Assembly: GCF_003285545.1 (NCBI RefSeq)
Contig: NZ_QLNV01000009.1
Location: 62,001-126,000, forward strand
Direction of reading: 5' to 3'
DNA length: 64,000 bases
Source of the DNA: Sinomicrobium soli
GTDB lineage: Bacteria > Bacteroidota > Bacteroidia > Flavobacteriales > Flavobacteriaceae
A model generated the notes under the pieces. It ran no database searches. It was not told the DNA's origin and worked only from the letters and a program-made list of their open reading frames with translations. The position numbers were made by a program, and so were the translations under genes. Of the stretch, positions 52,469-62,121 are shown in pieces (the first letter of the stretch is position 1; each line of letters opens with the position of its first letter).

Positions 52469-53863
52469 ATGGCGTCGCATTACGAAGCACCTATACGTAA
52501 ACCCCTGGTACTCGGAGATAAAAGTTATCACGATGTTTCGGTTGATGTTGCCAGGCCTGTTGAGGGCAGGGCAAACAAGCAGTGGTGGATTGTTTTCTCT
52601 ATCGCCCTGGTAGCCTTTCTCTGGGGACTGGGATGTATAATTTATACCATTTCTACCGGGATCGGCACCTGGGGGCTTAACAAGACCGTAGGATGGGCCT
52701 GGGATATTACCAACTTCGTCTGGTGGGTAGGTATCGGGCACGCGGGAACACTCATTTCTGCGGTACTGTTGTTATTCCGCCAGAAATGGAGAATGGCCAT
52801 CAACCGTTCGGCAGAGGCCATGACCATTTTTTCCGTGGTGCAGGCGGGACTGTTCCCGCTGATCCACATGGGGCGCCCCTGGCTCGGATACTGGGTGGTA
52901 CCCATACCCAACCAGTTCGGATCGCTCTGGGTGAATTTTAACTCCCCGCTGCTGTGGGACGTATTTGCGATCTCTACCTACCTGTCGGTATCACTGGTGT
53001 TCTGGTGGACCGGACTGCTGCCCGACTTTGCGATGATCAGGGACAGGGCCGTAAAGCCTTTCCAGAAAAAGATATACAGCCTGCTCAGTTTCGGATGGAG
53101 CGGCCGGGCAAAAGACTGGCAGCGTTTTGAAGAGGTATCCCTTGTGCTTGCCGGGCTGGCCACACCCCTGGTACTTTCGGTACACACCATCGTATCGTTC
53201 GACTTTGCTACCTCGGTAATCCCGGGATGGCACACCACTATCTTCCCTCCCTACTTTGTTGCGGGAGCGGTATTCTCCGGGTTTGCAATGGTAAATACGC
53301 TGCTTATCATTATGAGAAAAGTGGTAAGTCTTGAAGATTATATTACCCTGCAGCATATAGAACTCATGAACATTGTGATCATGATCACCGGTTCTATAGT
53401 AGGGTGTGCCTATATCACCGAATTGTTTATCGCGTGGTATTCGGGAGTGGAATACGAGCAGTATGCATTCCTGAACAGGGCTACCGGACCTTATGCCTGG
53501 GCCTACTGGATGATGATGAGCTGTAATGTGTTCTCTCCCCAGTTCATGTGGTTCAAGAAACTGCGAACCAGTATCATGTTCTCCTTTATTATTTCGATAG
53601 TGGTAAACATAGGAATGTGGTTTGAGCGTTTCGTGATTATCGTGACATCGCTTCACAGGGATTACCTTCCCTCTTCCTGGACCATGTTCTCCCCGACTTT
53701 TGTGGATATAGGGATTTTCGTAGGGACCATAGGCTTTTTCTTTGTGCTCTTCCTGCTCTATTCGAGAACATTCCCTGTCATTGCACAGGCCGAAGTGAAG
53801 ACCATCATGAAATCATCTGCTGAAAATTATAAAAAACTAAGAGACGGCGATCATGAGCAATAA
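52469..53863 (+). CDS. actC: Alternative complex III quinol-binding membrane subunit ActC
   Basis: 464 aa NrfD/PsrC family protein with about ten membrane helices (WWIVFSIALVAFLWGLGCII, FVWWVGIGHAGTLISAVLLLF, and later helices). The NFVWWVGIGHAGT region forms the quinol site. It is the main quinone-oxidising and possible proton-translocating subunit. Its end overlaps actD by 11 nt. Confidence 0.95.
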   Translation: MASHYEAPIRKPLVLGDKSYHDVSVDVARPVEGRANKQWWIVFSIALVAFLWGLGCIIYTISTGIGTWGLNKTVGWAWDITNFVWWVGIGHAGTLISAVLLLFRQKWRMAINRSAEAMTIFSVVQAGLFPLIHMGRPWLGYWVVPIPNQFGSLWVNFNSPLLWDVFAISTYLSVSLVFWWTGLLPDFAMIRDRAVKPFQKKIYSLLSFGWSGRAKDWQRFEEVSLVLAGLATPLVLSVHTIVSFDFATSVIPGWHTTIFPPYFVAGAVFSGFAMVNTLLIIMRKVVSLEDYITLQHIELMNIVIMITGSIVGCAYITELFIAWYSGVEYEQYAFLNRATGPYAWAYWMMMSCNVFSPQFMWFKKLRTSIMFSFIISIVVNIGMWFERFVIIVTSLHRDYLPSSWTMFSPTFVDIGIFVGTIGFFFVLFLLYSRTFPVIAQAEVKTIMKSSAENYKKLRDGDHEQ

Positions 53864-54377
53864 AGTAATTCAGGCAATTTATACCGATGATGACGTACTG
53901 CTGGGAGCAGTAAAGAAGGTAAAGGCCGCACATCATCACATAGAGGAAATATATACGCCATTTCCCGTTCACGGTCTCGATAAGGCGATGGGGCTTGCCC
54001 CCACACGTATAGCGATAGCATCGTTTATATACGGATGTATTGGTCTGGCCGTTGCCATAGCAATGATGAACTATATCATGATCGAAGACTGGCCCCAGAA
54101 TATAGGGGGAAAACCGAGTTTCAGCTTTCTGGACAATATGCCTTCCTTTGTGCCGATCATGTTCGAACTGACCGTGTTTTTTGCGGCCCACCTTATGGTG
54201 ATCACCTTTTACCTGAGGAGTAAGCTCTGGCCTTTTAAAGCGGCGGAGAACCCCGATGTGAGAACTACCGACGATCATTTCCTGATGGAAGTGGCCGTGA
54301 GCGGAAATGAAGAAGAACTGTCTGCCTTTTTGAAGGATACCGGAGCAGTTGAAGTTAAAGTTTCAGAAAAGCATTAG
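53853..54377 (+). CDS. actD: Alternative complex III subunit ActD (DUF3341)
   Basis: 174 aa. Soluble N-terminus (IQAIYTDDDVLLGAVKKVKAAHHHIEEIYTPFPVHGLDKAMGL), two membrane helices (about 52-72 and 93-120) and a C-terminal DDHFLMEV segment typical of DUF3341. A structural subunit next to ActC; overlaps actC. Confidence 0.92.
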   Translation: MSNKVIQAIYTDDDVLLGAVKKVKAAHHHIEEIYTPFPVHGLDKAMGLAPTRIAIASFIYGCIGLAVAIAMMNYIMIEDWPQNIGGKPSFSFLDNMPSFVPIMFELTVFFAAHLMVITFYLRSKLWPFKAAENPDVRTTDDHFLMEVAVSGNEEELSAFLKDTGAVEVKVSEKH

Positions 54378-54456
54378 CAGGGAAACAGGCGGTATGGGAT
54401 TGTCTTGAAAGCACAATACCGGCCGGCCTGGAACCCACAACGTAAATATTGTTTCA

Positions 54457-55020
54457 ATGAAGAGCTTTGTAAAAATAGGAATAGCACTTGGTGTGGCTGC
54501 GATCATGACCTCTTGTTTCGACAAGTCCAGCCGGAACTATCAGTTTATGCCCAATATGTATGAGTCGGTAGCTTATGAGCCTTATCAGGAGTCGGAGGCC
54601 TTTAAAAATGGTGTGGAGGCTCAATTGCCGGCAGAACACACGATAAACAGGGGCTGGATGCCATACGAGTACGAGAATACTACCGAAGGAAAGGATCTGG
54701 CCATGGCAGAACTGAAGAACCCTCTCGCTGCCGATTCTGCTTCCTATGAGAAGTATGTGGGCAACGGAAAGGAGCTTTACGACATATACTGTGCCATCTG
54801 TCATGGTGATAAGGGTGACGGACAGGGACCGCTGGTAGAGCGTGAAAAGTTTCTCGGGATTCCCAGCTATGCAGACCGTGAGATTACCGAAGGAAGTATC
54901 TATCACGTGATCTATTACGGCCTGAACTCCATGGGGTCTTATGCGGTGCAGCTCAATGAAAAGGAGCGTTGGGAAGTGGTTATGTATGTGGAGCAGCTCA
55001 GAAAGGATCTGACCAAATAA
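54457..55020 (+). CDS. actE: Alternative complex III monoheme cytochrome c ActE
   Basis: 187 aa lipoprotein (MKSFVKIGIALGVAAIMTSC, lipobox MTSC). One heme site CAICH (about residue 112) followed by GDKGDGQGP and an axial Met candidate in NSMGSYAVQL. It lies on the periplasmic face of the complex and delivers electrons onward. Confidence 0.94.
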   Translation: MKSFVKIGIALGVAAIMTSCFDKSSRNYQFMPNMYESVAYEPYQESEAFKNGVEAQLPAEHTINRGWMPYEYENTTEGKDLAMAELKNPLAADSASYEKYVGNGKELYDIYCAICHGDKGDGQGPLVEREKFLGIPSYADREITEGSIYHVIYYGLNSMGSYAVQLNEKERWEVVMYVEQLRKDLTK

Positions 55021-55123
55021 AACAATCAGGTATACGGCAGTACCGGCGGATAAAACAGGCAAGGCCGGGTTCGGGACTGGGGATATACGAAACAGAATTT
55101 ACAATAAAGAGAATTTTCAGGAT

Positions 55124-56422
55124 ATGTACACGTTTTCAAACAAATTAAGGCTGTCTGCATTTGTTCTAATGATTGTAGGTGTTCTCGGTCTGGGATACGG
55201 CTTTCTGGCTGCTCCTGCTACGGTAGAAGAAGCAAAAGCCATGGTGGCAGACGCCCATCACGGTCACGGTGATGCCCACGGGGAAGCCGCACAGGCACAT
55301 GAAGAACACCACGATGCTTCGCACGATGAACATCTGTTGCATCAGTTACAGAACAAGCCCTGGGCGGCACTGTATGTGGCGGCTTTCTTTTTTATGATGA
55401 TCCCGCTGGGAGTACTGGCCTTTTACGCCATTCAGAGAGTGTCCCAGGCAGGGTGGTCTCCGATTCTGTTCAGGGTTATGGAAGGAATTACGGCTTACCT
55501 GCTGCCCGGTGCCGTACTGGTATTTGTCATCCTGGCCCTTTCCGGTGTGCATATGAACCATCTCTTTATATGGATGGATTCCGAAGTGGTAGCCCATGAT
55601 GAGCTTATACAGGGAAAGGCGGGATATCTCAACGTGCCCTTCTTCCTGGTAAGAGCCGCGGTGTATATCGCGGGATGGGTAGCATATCGCCACTTTTCGA
55701 GAAAGTTCTCCATCGCTCAGGACACTGCCGGCGACGATAGTAATTTTAAGAAACTTTTCAAAATGTCTGCCGGGTTCCTGGTGTTTTTCCTGGTATCCGA
55801 ATCCATGATGTCGTGGGACTGGATCATGAGTGTAGACCCGCACTGGTACAGTACGCTGTTCGGATGGTATGTGTTTGCAAGTATGTTTGTCTCCGGAATT
55901 ACGGTGATAGCACTTACTACCATCTACCTCAAGTCCAGGGGATATCTCGAGGAAGTGAATAACAGCCATATTCACGACCTTGCCAAATTTATGTTCGGGA
56001 TCAGTATTTTCTGGACCTATCTCTGGTTTTCACAGTTCATGCTGATATGGTATTCCAATATTCCTGAAGAGGTTACTTATTTTATCACGAGGATCGAAGA
56101 TTACAAGTTACCGTTCTTTGGTATGGTAGTGCTGAACTTTGTGTTCCCGCTGCTGGTGCTTATGAACAGTGATTACAAACGTCTGAACTGGTTTGTGGTG
56201 ATGACCGGAATAGTCATACTCGCAGGTCACTATCTGGATATCTATAACATGATCATGCCGGCAACCGTAGGAGACCAGTGGTTTATAGGAGTTGCCGAAA
56301 TAGGAGGGGTGCTTTTCTTCCTCGGGTTGTTTATCTACGTGGTATTTACGGCGCTTACAAAGGCCCCGCTGGTACCGAAACGCAACCCTTATATAGAAGA
56401 GAGCCGACACTTCCATTATTAA
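55124..56422 (+). CDS. actF: Alternative complex III membrane subunit ActF
   Basis: 432 aa with about ten membrane helices, related to ActC. Between helix 1 and helix 2 lies a strikingly His-rich loop (about residues 43-75: DAHHGHGDAHGEAAQAHEEH), which could bind metal or protons at the membrane surface. Second large quinol-oxidoreductase membrane subunit; a proton path has been proposed in this family. Confidence 0.94.
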   Translation: MYTFSNKLRLSAFVLMIVGVLGLGYGFLAAPATVEEAKAMVADAHHGHGDAHGEAAQAHEEHHDASHDEHLLHQLQNKPWAALYVAAFFFMMIPLGVLAFYAIQRVSQAGWSPILFRVMEGITAYLLPGAVLVFVILALSGVHMNHLFIWMDSEVVAHDELIQGKAGYLNVPFFLVRAAVYIAGWVAYRHFSRKFSIAQDTAGDDSNFKKLFKMSAGFLVFFLVSESMMSWDWIMSVDPHWYSTLFGWYVFASMFVSGITVIALTTIYLKSRGYLEEVNNSHIHDLAKFMFGISIFWTYLWFSQFMLIWYSNIPEEVTYFITRIEDYKLPFFGMVVLNFVFPLLVLMNSDYKRLNWFVVMTGIVILAGHYLDIYNMIMPATVGDQWFIGVAEIGGVLFFLGLFIYVVFTALTKAPLVPKRNPYIEESRHFHY

Positions 56423-56459
56423 TAAGTAAAGAGAAATCAAGTAAACAGGAGATAGTAAA

Positions 56460-57524
56460 ATGACTGCTTTATTAACCATAATTGTACTTATACTCATTGC
56501 CATAGCTGTTTGGCAAATGACGAAGATATTTGAGTTTTCACAGATCGGAATAGAAAATGCCCAGGTGGCCAATGATAAGGACAATAAGCTCAACGGGTAC
56601 CTCATGTTTGCTTTCCTGGGGTTCCTGTATATACTTACTATCTTCAGCCTGTGGAAATGGAGCAGGGTGCTGTTGCCGGAGGCTGCCTCCGAACACGGTA
56701 AGGACTACGATACCCTGATGGCCATATCGATGGCACTTATTTTTACCGTACAGCTTATTACGCAAACATTACTCCATTACTTTGCATTCAAGTATCACGG
56801 GAAAAAGGGCAGGAAGGCACTGTTTTATGCAGATAACGATAAACTCGAATTTATCTGGACCATAATTCCCGTTATCACCCTCGCCGGGCTTATCCTGTAC
56901 GGGTTGTATACCTGGACGACAATTATGGATATAAACGAGGACGACGATCCTATTGTTATAGAATTATATGCCCAGCAGTTCAACTGGAAAGCGAGATATG
57001 CCGGGGAAGACAATGTGCTGGGAGATGCCAATGTCCGTTTCCTGAATGACTATGACGGACAGAATATACTGGGGATCGATTCTTCCGATCCCAACGGGAT
57101 GGACGATGTGGTGTCTACCACCGAAATTCACCTGCCCGTAAACAGGAAGGTAGTGTTCAAGATGCGTTCGCAGGATGTATTGCATTCGGCCTATATGCCT
57201 CATTTCAGGGCGCAGATGAACTGTGTGCCCGGCATGATCACCCAGTTTTCCTTTACGCCTACCATAACTACGGCAGAAATGCGGGAGAAGCCCGGTATTC
57301 AGGACAAGGTAGAGCACATCAACGAGCTCAGGGCGGAAAGAAGGGCCAAAGGAGAAGACCTGGACGACTGGGAATTCGATTATCTTTTAGTATGTAATAA
57401 AATTTGCGGAACTTCGCACTACAATATGCAGATGAAGATTGTGGTGGAAACAGAGGAGGAGTTCAATGCATGGATGAAGGAACAGAAGACTTTTTCGGAA
57501 ACCGTAGCCGGAACCGAGAGGTAG
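56460..57524 (+). CDS. coxB: Cytochrome c oxidase subunit II
   Basis: 354 aa. Three hydrophobic segments: an N-terminal one, then helices near 40-62 and 80-105, and a fourth at about 120-145. The CuA domain has HSAYMPHFRAQMNCVPGM and CNKICGTSHYNMQM (C-x3-C-x3-H-x2-M), the CuA ligands that accept electrons. It follows actF by 37 bp, tying the oxidase to ACIII as a supercomplex. Confidence 0.95.
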   Translation: MTALLTIIVLILIAIAVWQMTKIFEFSQIGIENAQVANDKDNKLNGYLMFAFLGFLYILTIFSLWKWSRVLLPEAASEHGKDYDTLMAISMALIFTVQLITQTLLHYFAFKYHGKKGRKALFYADNDKLEFIWTIIPVITLAGLILYGLYTWTTIMDINEDDDPIVIELYAQQFNWKARYAGEDNVLGDANVRFLNDYDGQNILGIDSSDPNGMDDVVSTTEIHLPVNRKVVFKMRSQDVLHSAYMPHFRAQMNCVPGMITQFSFTPTITTAEMREKPGIQDKVEHINELRAERRAKGEDLDDWEFDYLLVCNKICGTSHYNMQMKIVVETEEEFNAWMKEQKTFSETVAGTER

Positions 57525-57585
57525 TACACGAAAAGTCATTTAGTTTTAGAAAGTAACAGTAACGATAACGATTAGCAACAAGATT

Positions 57586-59406
57586 ATGTCAGCAATAGCA
57601 ACAGCACAGGCGGACGACCACGCGCAGGATCACGGACATCATCATAAAGAGACCTTTATTTCCAAGTACGTATTCAGTTATGATCACAAGATGATCTCCA
57701 AACAGTACCTCGTTACGGGGATATTTATGGGGATAATCGGTATTATGATGTCGTTGTTATTCCGGATGCAACTGGCATGGCCGGGAGAATCTTTTGCCAT
57801 TTTCGAGGTGCTTCTCGGAAAATGGGCGCCGGAAGGGGTAATGGACCCGAATATCTATCTTGCCCTAGTAACCATTCACGGTACCATCATGGTGTTTTTC
57901 GTACTCACTGCCGGGTTGAGCGGTACGTTCAGTAACCTGCTGATCCCGTTGCAGATCGGGGCGAGGGATATGGCATCGGGCTTTATGAACATGGTCTCTT
58001 ACTGGCTGTTTTTCCTTTCCTGTGTTATTATGGTGAGCTCCATATTTGTGGAAGCAGGTCCTGCTGCTGCGGGATGGACCATTTATCCTCCCCTGAGTGC
58101 CCTGCCACAGGCGCAGGGTGGTTCCGGTCTCGGAATGACGTTGTGGCTCATATCTATGGCGGTCTTTATCGCGTCTTCCCTGCTCGGGTCGCTGAACTAC
58201 ATTGTTACGGTACTTAATCTGAGAACAAAGGGTATGTCCATGACCAGGCTGCCCCTTACTATATGGGCCCTGTTTATCACGGCTGTTATCGGGGTGGTTT
58301 CTTTCCCCGTATTGCTGTCTGCTGCATTGCTGCTGATTTTCGACCGGAGTTTCGGTACATCCTTTTTCCTTTCCGATATCTTTATCCAGGGAGAAGTATT
58401 GCATTATCACGGCGGGTCTCCCGTGTTGTTCGAACACCTTTTCTGGTTCCTCGGGCACCCCGAAGTGTATATCGTATTACTGCCTGCGCTGGGGATTACC
58501 TCGGAGATCATAGCGACCAATGCACGTAAGCCTATTTTCGGTTATCGTGCGATGGTAGCCTCTATCCTGGCTATTGCCTTCCTGTCTACCATCGTTTGGG
58601 GGCACCATATGTTTGTCTCCGGAATGAACCCGTTCCTGGGATCGGTATTTACCTTTACGACACTTCTGATCGCGATACCTTCGGCGGTAAAAGCATTTAA
58701 CTATATCACTACCCTGTGGAAGGGGAATCTGCAGATGAACCCCGCCATGCTGTTTTCGATAGGACTGGTATCTACCTTCATCACCGGGGGGCTTACCGGG
58801 ATCATCCTCGGCGACAGTACGCTGGACATCAACGTTCACGACACCTATTTTGTGGTGGCACACTTCCACCTGGTAATGGGGATATCGGCCATTTACGGTT
58901 TCCTTGCCGGGGTATATCACTGGTTCCCGAAAATGTTCGGAAGAATGCTGAACAAGAACCTGGGATATGTACACTTCTGGGTCACCGCAGTCTGTGCCTA
59001 CGGAATCTTCTTCCCCATGCACTTTGTAGGGATGGCCGGATTGCCGAGACGGTATTACACCAATACCAATTTCCCGATTTTTGACGACCTGATGGACATC
59101 AATGTGGTCATGACGGTATTTGCCCTTATTGCCGGGGCGGTCCAGGTGGTATTCCTGTACAATTTCTTTTACAGTATGTTTTACGGAGAAAAAGCTCCCC
59201 GTAACCCCTGGAAATCCAATACGCTGGAATGGACTACCCCCGTGGAGCACATACACGGTAACTGGCCGGGGGAAATACCGGAAGTACACCGGTGGGCATA
59301 TGACTATAGCAAAACCAAGGAAAACGGGGAATACGTTATTGCCGGGCAGGATTATGTGCCGCAAACCGTACCTCTCCAGGAAGGTGAAGAGGAACTCAAT
59401 CACTGA
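57586..59406 (+). CDS. coxA: Cytochrome c oxidase subunit I
   Basis: 606 aa heme-copper oxidase, about 12 helices. FWFLGHPEVYIVLLPALG holds the CuB His and cross-linked Tyr, WGHHMFVSGMNP the other CuB ligands, and HDTYFVVAHFHLVMG the heme a3 and heme a His. It reduces O2 to water and pumps protons. Last gene of the respiratory operon; subunits III and IV are not present in the window. Confidence 0.97.
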   Translation: MSAIATAQADDHAQDHGHHHKETFISKYVFSYDHKMISKQYLVTGIFMGIIGIMMSLLFRMQLAWPGESFAIFEVLLGKWAPEGVMDPNIYLALVTIHGTIMVFFVLTAGLSGTFSNLLIPLQIGARDMASGFMNMVSYWLFFLSCVIMVSSIFVEAGPAAAGWTIYPPLSALPQAQGGSGLGMTLWLISMAVFIASSLLGSLNYIVTVLNLRTKGMSMTRLPLTIWALFITAVIGVVSFPVLLSAALLLIFDRSFGTSFFLSDIFIQGEVLHYHGGSPVLFEHLFWFLGHPEVYIVLLPALGITSEIIATNARKPIFGYRAMVASILAIAFLSTIVWGHHMFVSGMNPFLGSVFTFTTLLIAIPSAVKAFNYITTLWKGNLQMNPAMLFSIGLVSTFITGGLTGIILGDSTLDINVHDTYFVVAHFHLVMGISAIYGFLAGVYHWFPKMFGRMLNKNLGYVHFWVTAVCAYGIFFPMHFVGMAGLPRRYYTNTNFPIFDDLMDINVVMTVFALIAGAVQVVFLYNFFYSMFYGEKAPRNPWKSNTLEWTTPVEHIHGNWPGEIPEVHRWAYDYSKTKENGEYVIAGQDYVPQTVPLQEGEEELNH

Positions 59407-59422
59407 CCTGGTGTTAAAAAAT

Positions 59423-59468
59423 AACAGGGAGAGGCTGTTTTCAATAGAAGGCAGCCTTTTCCTGTTTT
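59423..59468. terminator. Terminator between coxA and mocR
   Basis: AACAGG with CCTGTT and AGGCTG with CAGCCT form a two-part stem with T-runs; it can end both the coxA and the convergent mocR transcripts. Confidence 0.7.
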
Positions 59469-60972
59469 AAGATAACTTTCCGATATGCTCCATGGTTTTT
59501 TCCAGGCGGGCAAGAGCTTCCCGGATCTCATCCGTATTGAGTGAAGCAAACCCCATGCGTGTACCGGGATAAGGAGGTTCGATGGGATCGTTTTCATCTC
59601 CGCAGGAACCCCCGATCTGCAGACCGTTTTTCAAAGCCTCTTCCTTTATTTTATTCCACGAATAATTACCACGCAACCGTACCCATACGGCCATGCCGCC
59701 TTCGGGAACCTGAAAATCAAAGTAACGATGCAGTTTTTGCCGGAGCAGCGAACAAAAAAGATTCCGGCGTTCGTGATATATTTTCAGGGCTTTCTTACTG
59801 TGCCGCTGTATCTCTCCGTCGCGGATCATATGGGCAAGCGTAAGTTCCAGTAACGGGTCGCCCTGCCTGTCGATTACCCTTCGCAACCGCGAAGCTTCAT
59901 CTGTAAAATCACGGGGCGCTACCATATACCCCACACGTATGGCCGGAGCTACAATCTTGCATAAAGCACCTATATAAATTACATTTCCCCCACTATCACT
60001 GCTGGCCAGGGGCAGAATAGGAGCATTGCTGTAGTGGAAATCATAATCGTAATCATCTTCGACAATGGCAAAATGGTATTTTTTAGACAGTTCCAGCAGG
60101 TGCATTCTCCGGTTTGCAGAAAGTGTTACCGTAGTAGGATGATGATGATGGGAGGTGACATATACGGCACTGATCTTTCTGCTGCGGCATATCTGCTCCA
60201 CATCGTCGGTGACTATACCGCATTCGTCCACCCTGATACGCTCCAGTTTTCCTCCTGACTCTATAAATACCTTATTGGCCGACCTGTAATTGGTCTCCCC
60301 TACCACCACGGTGCCCCCTTGCCCGAGGAGCAGCCTTGCCGATAAGTATATCCCCATCTGGCTTCCCCTGGTAATTAATACGTTTTCGGGAGTGGTATGC
60401 AGCCCTCTCGTGTCATTGAGGTAATCGGTCAGGGCTTCCCGAAGTTCCCTGTTGCCATAGACCGAGCCATAAGACAGGTGTTTCCGGTTATAGGACTTTC
60501 GCACGACATTCCTGTACTCCCTCGCTATCTCCTCGATCGGGGCAATACGGCTGTCCGGTATACCATCATCAAACACGATCATCCCTTCTTCCGGGAAGCT
60601 GGCATCGGTGTTGTCCAGATGCCTGCGGTGTACAAAGGGGAACCCTGAAGCCTGCTGTATTCTCAGGGCCTCCCCCGTTCGTTTTTCTCCGGGAATGGGA
60701 CGCTGTTCCACAATGGGAAGCAAACTGTTTACAAATGTTCCCCTGGCCGGTGAGACTTCGGTCCATCCCTGTGTTACCAGTTCGTCATAAGCTGCAATCA
60801 CCGTTTTGCGATGAATACGAAGTGTGTCTGACATCCACCGTGTTCCCGGGAGTTTGGACGAAGGGGGCAGCACCCCGCACTTTATCAGTTGTACCAGCTG
60901 GTTGCATAACTGAATATATATGGGAGTGCAGGACTTTTTATCTAATCGGATAATCGTTTTATAAGGAATCAT
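59467..60972 (-). CDS. MocR/PdxR-type regulator (GntR HTH fused to aminotransferase fold)
   Basis: 501 aa. GntR winged HTH at about 15-80 (YIQLCNQLVQLIKCGVLPPSSKLPGTRWMSDTLRIHRKTVIAAYDELVTQGW), then a class I aminotransferase domain with VYVTSHHHHPTTVTLS, IVEDDYDYDFHYS and the PLP Lys region YIGALCKIVAPAIRVGYMVAP. Here the usual SKxxxPxxR appears as CKIVAPAIR, so Lys is kept. It likely senses PLP and controls the divergent FMN-binding gene. Confidence 0.9.
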   Translation of the reverse strand: MIPYKTIIRLDKKSCTPIYIQLCNQLVQLIKCGVLPPSSKLPGTRWMSDTLRIHRKTVIAAYDELVTQGWTEVSPARGTFVNSLLPIVEQRPIPGEKRTGEALRIQQASGFPFVHRRHLDNTDASFPEEGMIVFDDGIPDSRIAPIEEIAREYRNVVRKSYNRKHLSYGSVYGNRELREALTDYLNDTRGLHTTPENVLITRGSQMGIYLSARLLLGQGGTVVVGETNYRSANKVFIESGGKLERIRVDECGIVTDDVEQICRSRKISAVYVTSHHHHPTTVTLSANRRMHLLELSKKYHFAIVEDDYDYDFHYSNAPILPLASSDSGGNVIYIGALCKIVAPAIRVGYMVAPRDFTDEASRLRRVIDRQGDPLLELTLAHMIRDGEIQRHSKKALKIYHERRNLFCSLLRQKLHRYFDFQVPEGGMAVWVRLRGNYSWNKIKEEALKNGLQIGGSCGDENDPIEPPYPGTRMGFASLNTDEIREALARLEKTMEHIGKLS

Positions 60973-61007
60973 AACCGGACTACTTTATATGTTAAAACCG
61001 GACCACT
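60973..61007. promoter_or_regulatory. Direct-repeat operator in the mocR intergenic region
   Basis: AACCGGACTACT (60973-60984) and AACCGGACCACT (60996-61007) are direct repeats 23 bp apart, the arrangement bound by MocR/PdxR dimers. A TACTTTTG -7 element (61028-61035) follows on the plus strand. Confidence 0.65.
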
Positions 61008-61119
61008 AAAACACTCCATAAAACTACTACTTTTGAATAAACAAATCAAAATTACAGGAACCTTAGAGAATAATAAGCAGAAGCAAAGACAGAACCACAA
61101 TCATAAAAACAGACATGTT

Positions 61120-61773
61120 ATGCCGGATTACAGGATTTCCGATCTGAACAAAGTCACCCGTGGCCCGAAAAGGGCTGCTTACGACCAGGAGCAAATACAT
61201 GGCATCCTCGACGACACCTTTTTGTGTCATATTGCCTATACCTGGCAGGGGCAAGCTATTGTTATCCCTACGGCTTACGGACGTGACGGAGACAAACTTT
61301 ACATACACGGTTCGTTAAAAAACCGGATGATGACCTGTCTGCTGGAAGCGGGAAAGGCCTGTGTGTCGGTTACCCGTCTCGACGGGCTTGTGCTGGCCCG
61401 TTCGGCATTTCATCATTCGGCCAATTACAGGTCGGTCAATATATTCGGGAGTGTCCGGGCCGTAGAAGATGACACGGAAAAAATGCATGCGCTCCGGTAT
61501 ATTATCAATCATATGGTTCCGGATCACTGGGCTCACGTCAGGCAACCCAACGACAAGGAACTCCGTGCCACACTCGTTCTGGAGATCAGCATAGACACGG
61601 CCTCTGCCAAAATACGTGCAGAAGGCGTTATCGACGATAAAGAAGACCATCAACTTCCGCTATGGGCCGGGGTCATCCCGGTGGCCGAAGTTACGGGAAC
61701 TCCCATCAGTGACCCTTTACTTCCGCCGGGTATTGAAATTCCCAGATCGGTCGAACAATATGTTAACCGGTAA
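61120..61773 (+). CDS. Pyridoxamine 5'-phosphate oxidase-related FMN-binding protein
   Basis: 217 aa from the ATG at 61120. An upstream TTG at 61033 lies inside the -7 element, so it is rejected. Split-barrel fold: FLCHIAYTWQGQAIVIPTAYGRDGDKLYIHGSLKNRMM and CVSVTRLDGLVLARSAFHHSANYRSVNIFG match the Pyridox_ox_2 group. The divergent MocR regulator with direct-repeat sites between them suggests control by vitamin B6 status. Confidence 0.86.
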   Translation: MPDYRISDLNKVTRGPKRAAYDQEQIHGILDDTFLCHIAYTWQGQAIVIPTAYGRDGDKLYIHGSLKNRMMTCLLEAGKACVSVTRLDGLVLARSAFHHSANYRSVNIFGSVRAVEDDTEKMHALRYIINHMVPDHWAHVRQPNDKELRATLVLEISIDTASAKIRAEGVIDDKEDHQLPLWAGVIPVAEVTGTPISDPLLPPGIEIPRSVEQYVNR

Positions 61774-61822
61774 ACGCCCTGGGGCCGAAACCGGAATATT
61801 CAAACCTCAAAAACAAATAGCT

Positions 61823-61969
61823 ATGTCTTCATCTGCATCATGTACCTGTTGTGACACCGGATACCGGGAGCGTTCCGGTTCTTTTACCCTGACCATAAAG
61901 AAATTTATGGAAACCACCCGGGATAAAATTTCGGTCTTACACCCGCAATTCCTGGTTTTCAGCAAATAA
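61823..61969 (+). CDS. Small Cys-rich ORF, 48 aa
   Basis: Starts MSSSASCTCCDTGYRERSG and has no recognised family. It begins 49 bp after the FMN-binding gene and is followed at once by a strong terminator, so it would be the last cistron of that transcript. It may be a small metal-binding protein or a chance ORF. Confidence 0.4.
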   Translation: MSSSASCTCCDTGYRERSGSFTLTIKKFMETTRDKISVLHPQFLVFSK

Positions 61970-61973
61970 AAAA

Positions 61974-62001
61974 GAGGCCACCTTCTGAAAAAGGTGGCCT
62001 C
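61974..62001 (+). terminator. Terminator after the FMN-binding gene unit
   Basis: GAGGCCACCTT and AAGGTGGCCTC form an 11-bp stem with a 6-nt loop; TTTTTT follows a few bases later. Confidence 0.85.
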
Positions 62002-62121
62002 CTCCCGTTTTTTGGCTGTCCTGTCGATACGGATGTACTGATGGGTTTCTTTTTTGGCAGAGAACCATTTGCAGCGCATTTGTCCGTAATATCCACAGTA
62101 AACATCCCGGCGTACAGGGGC

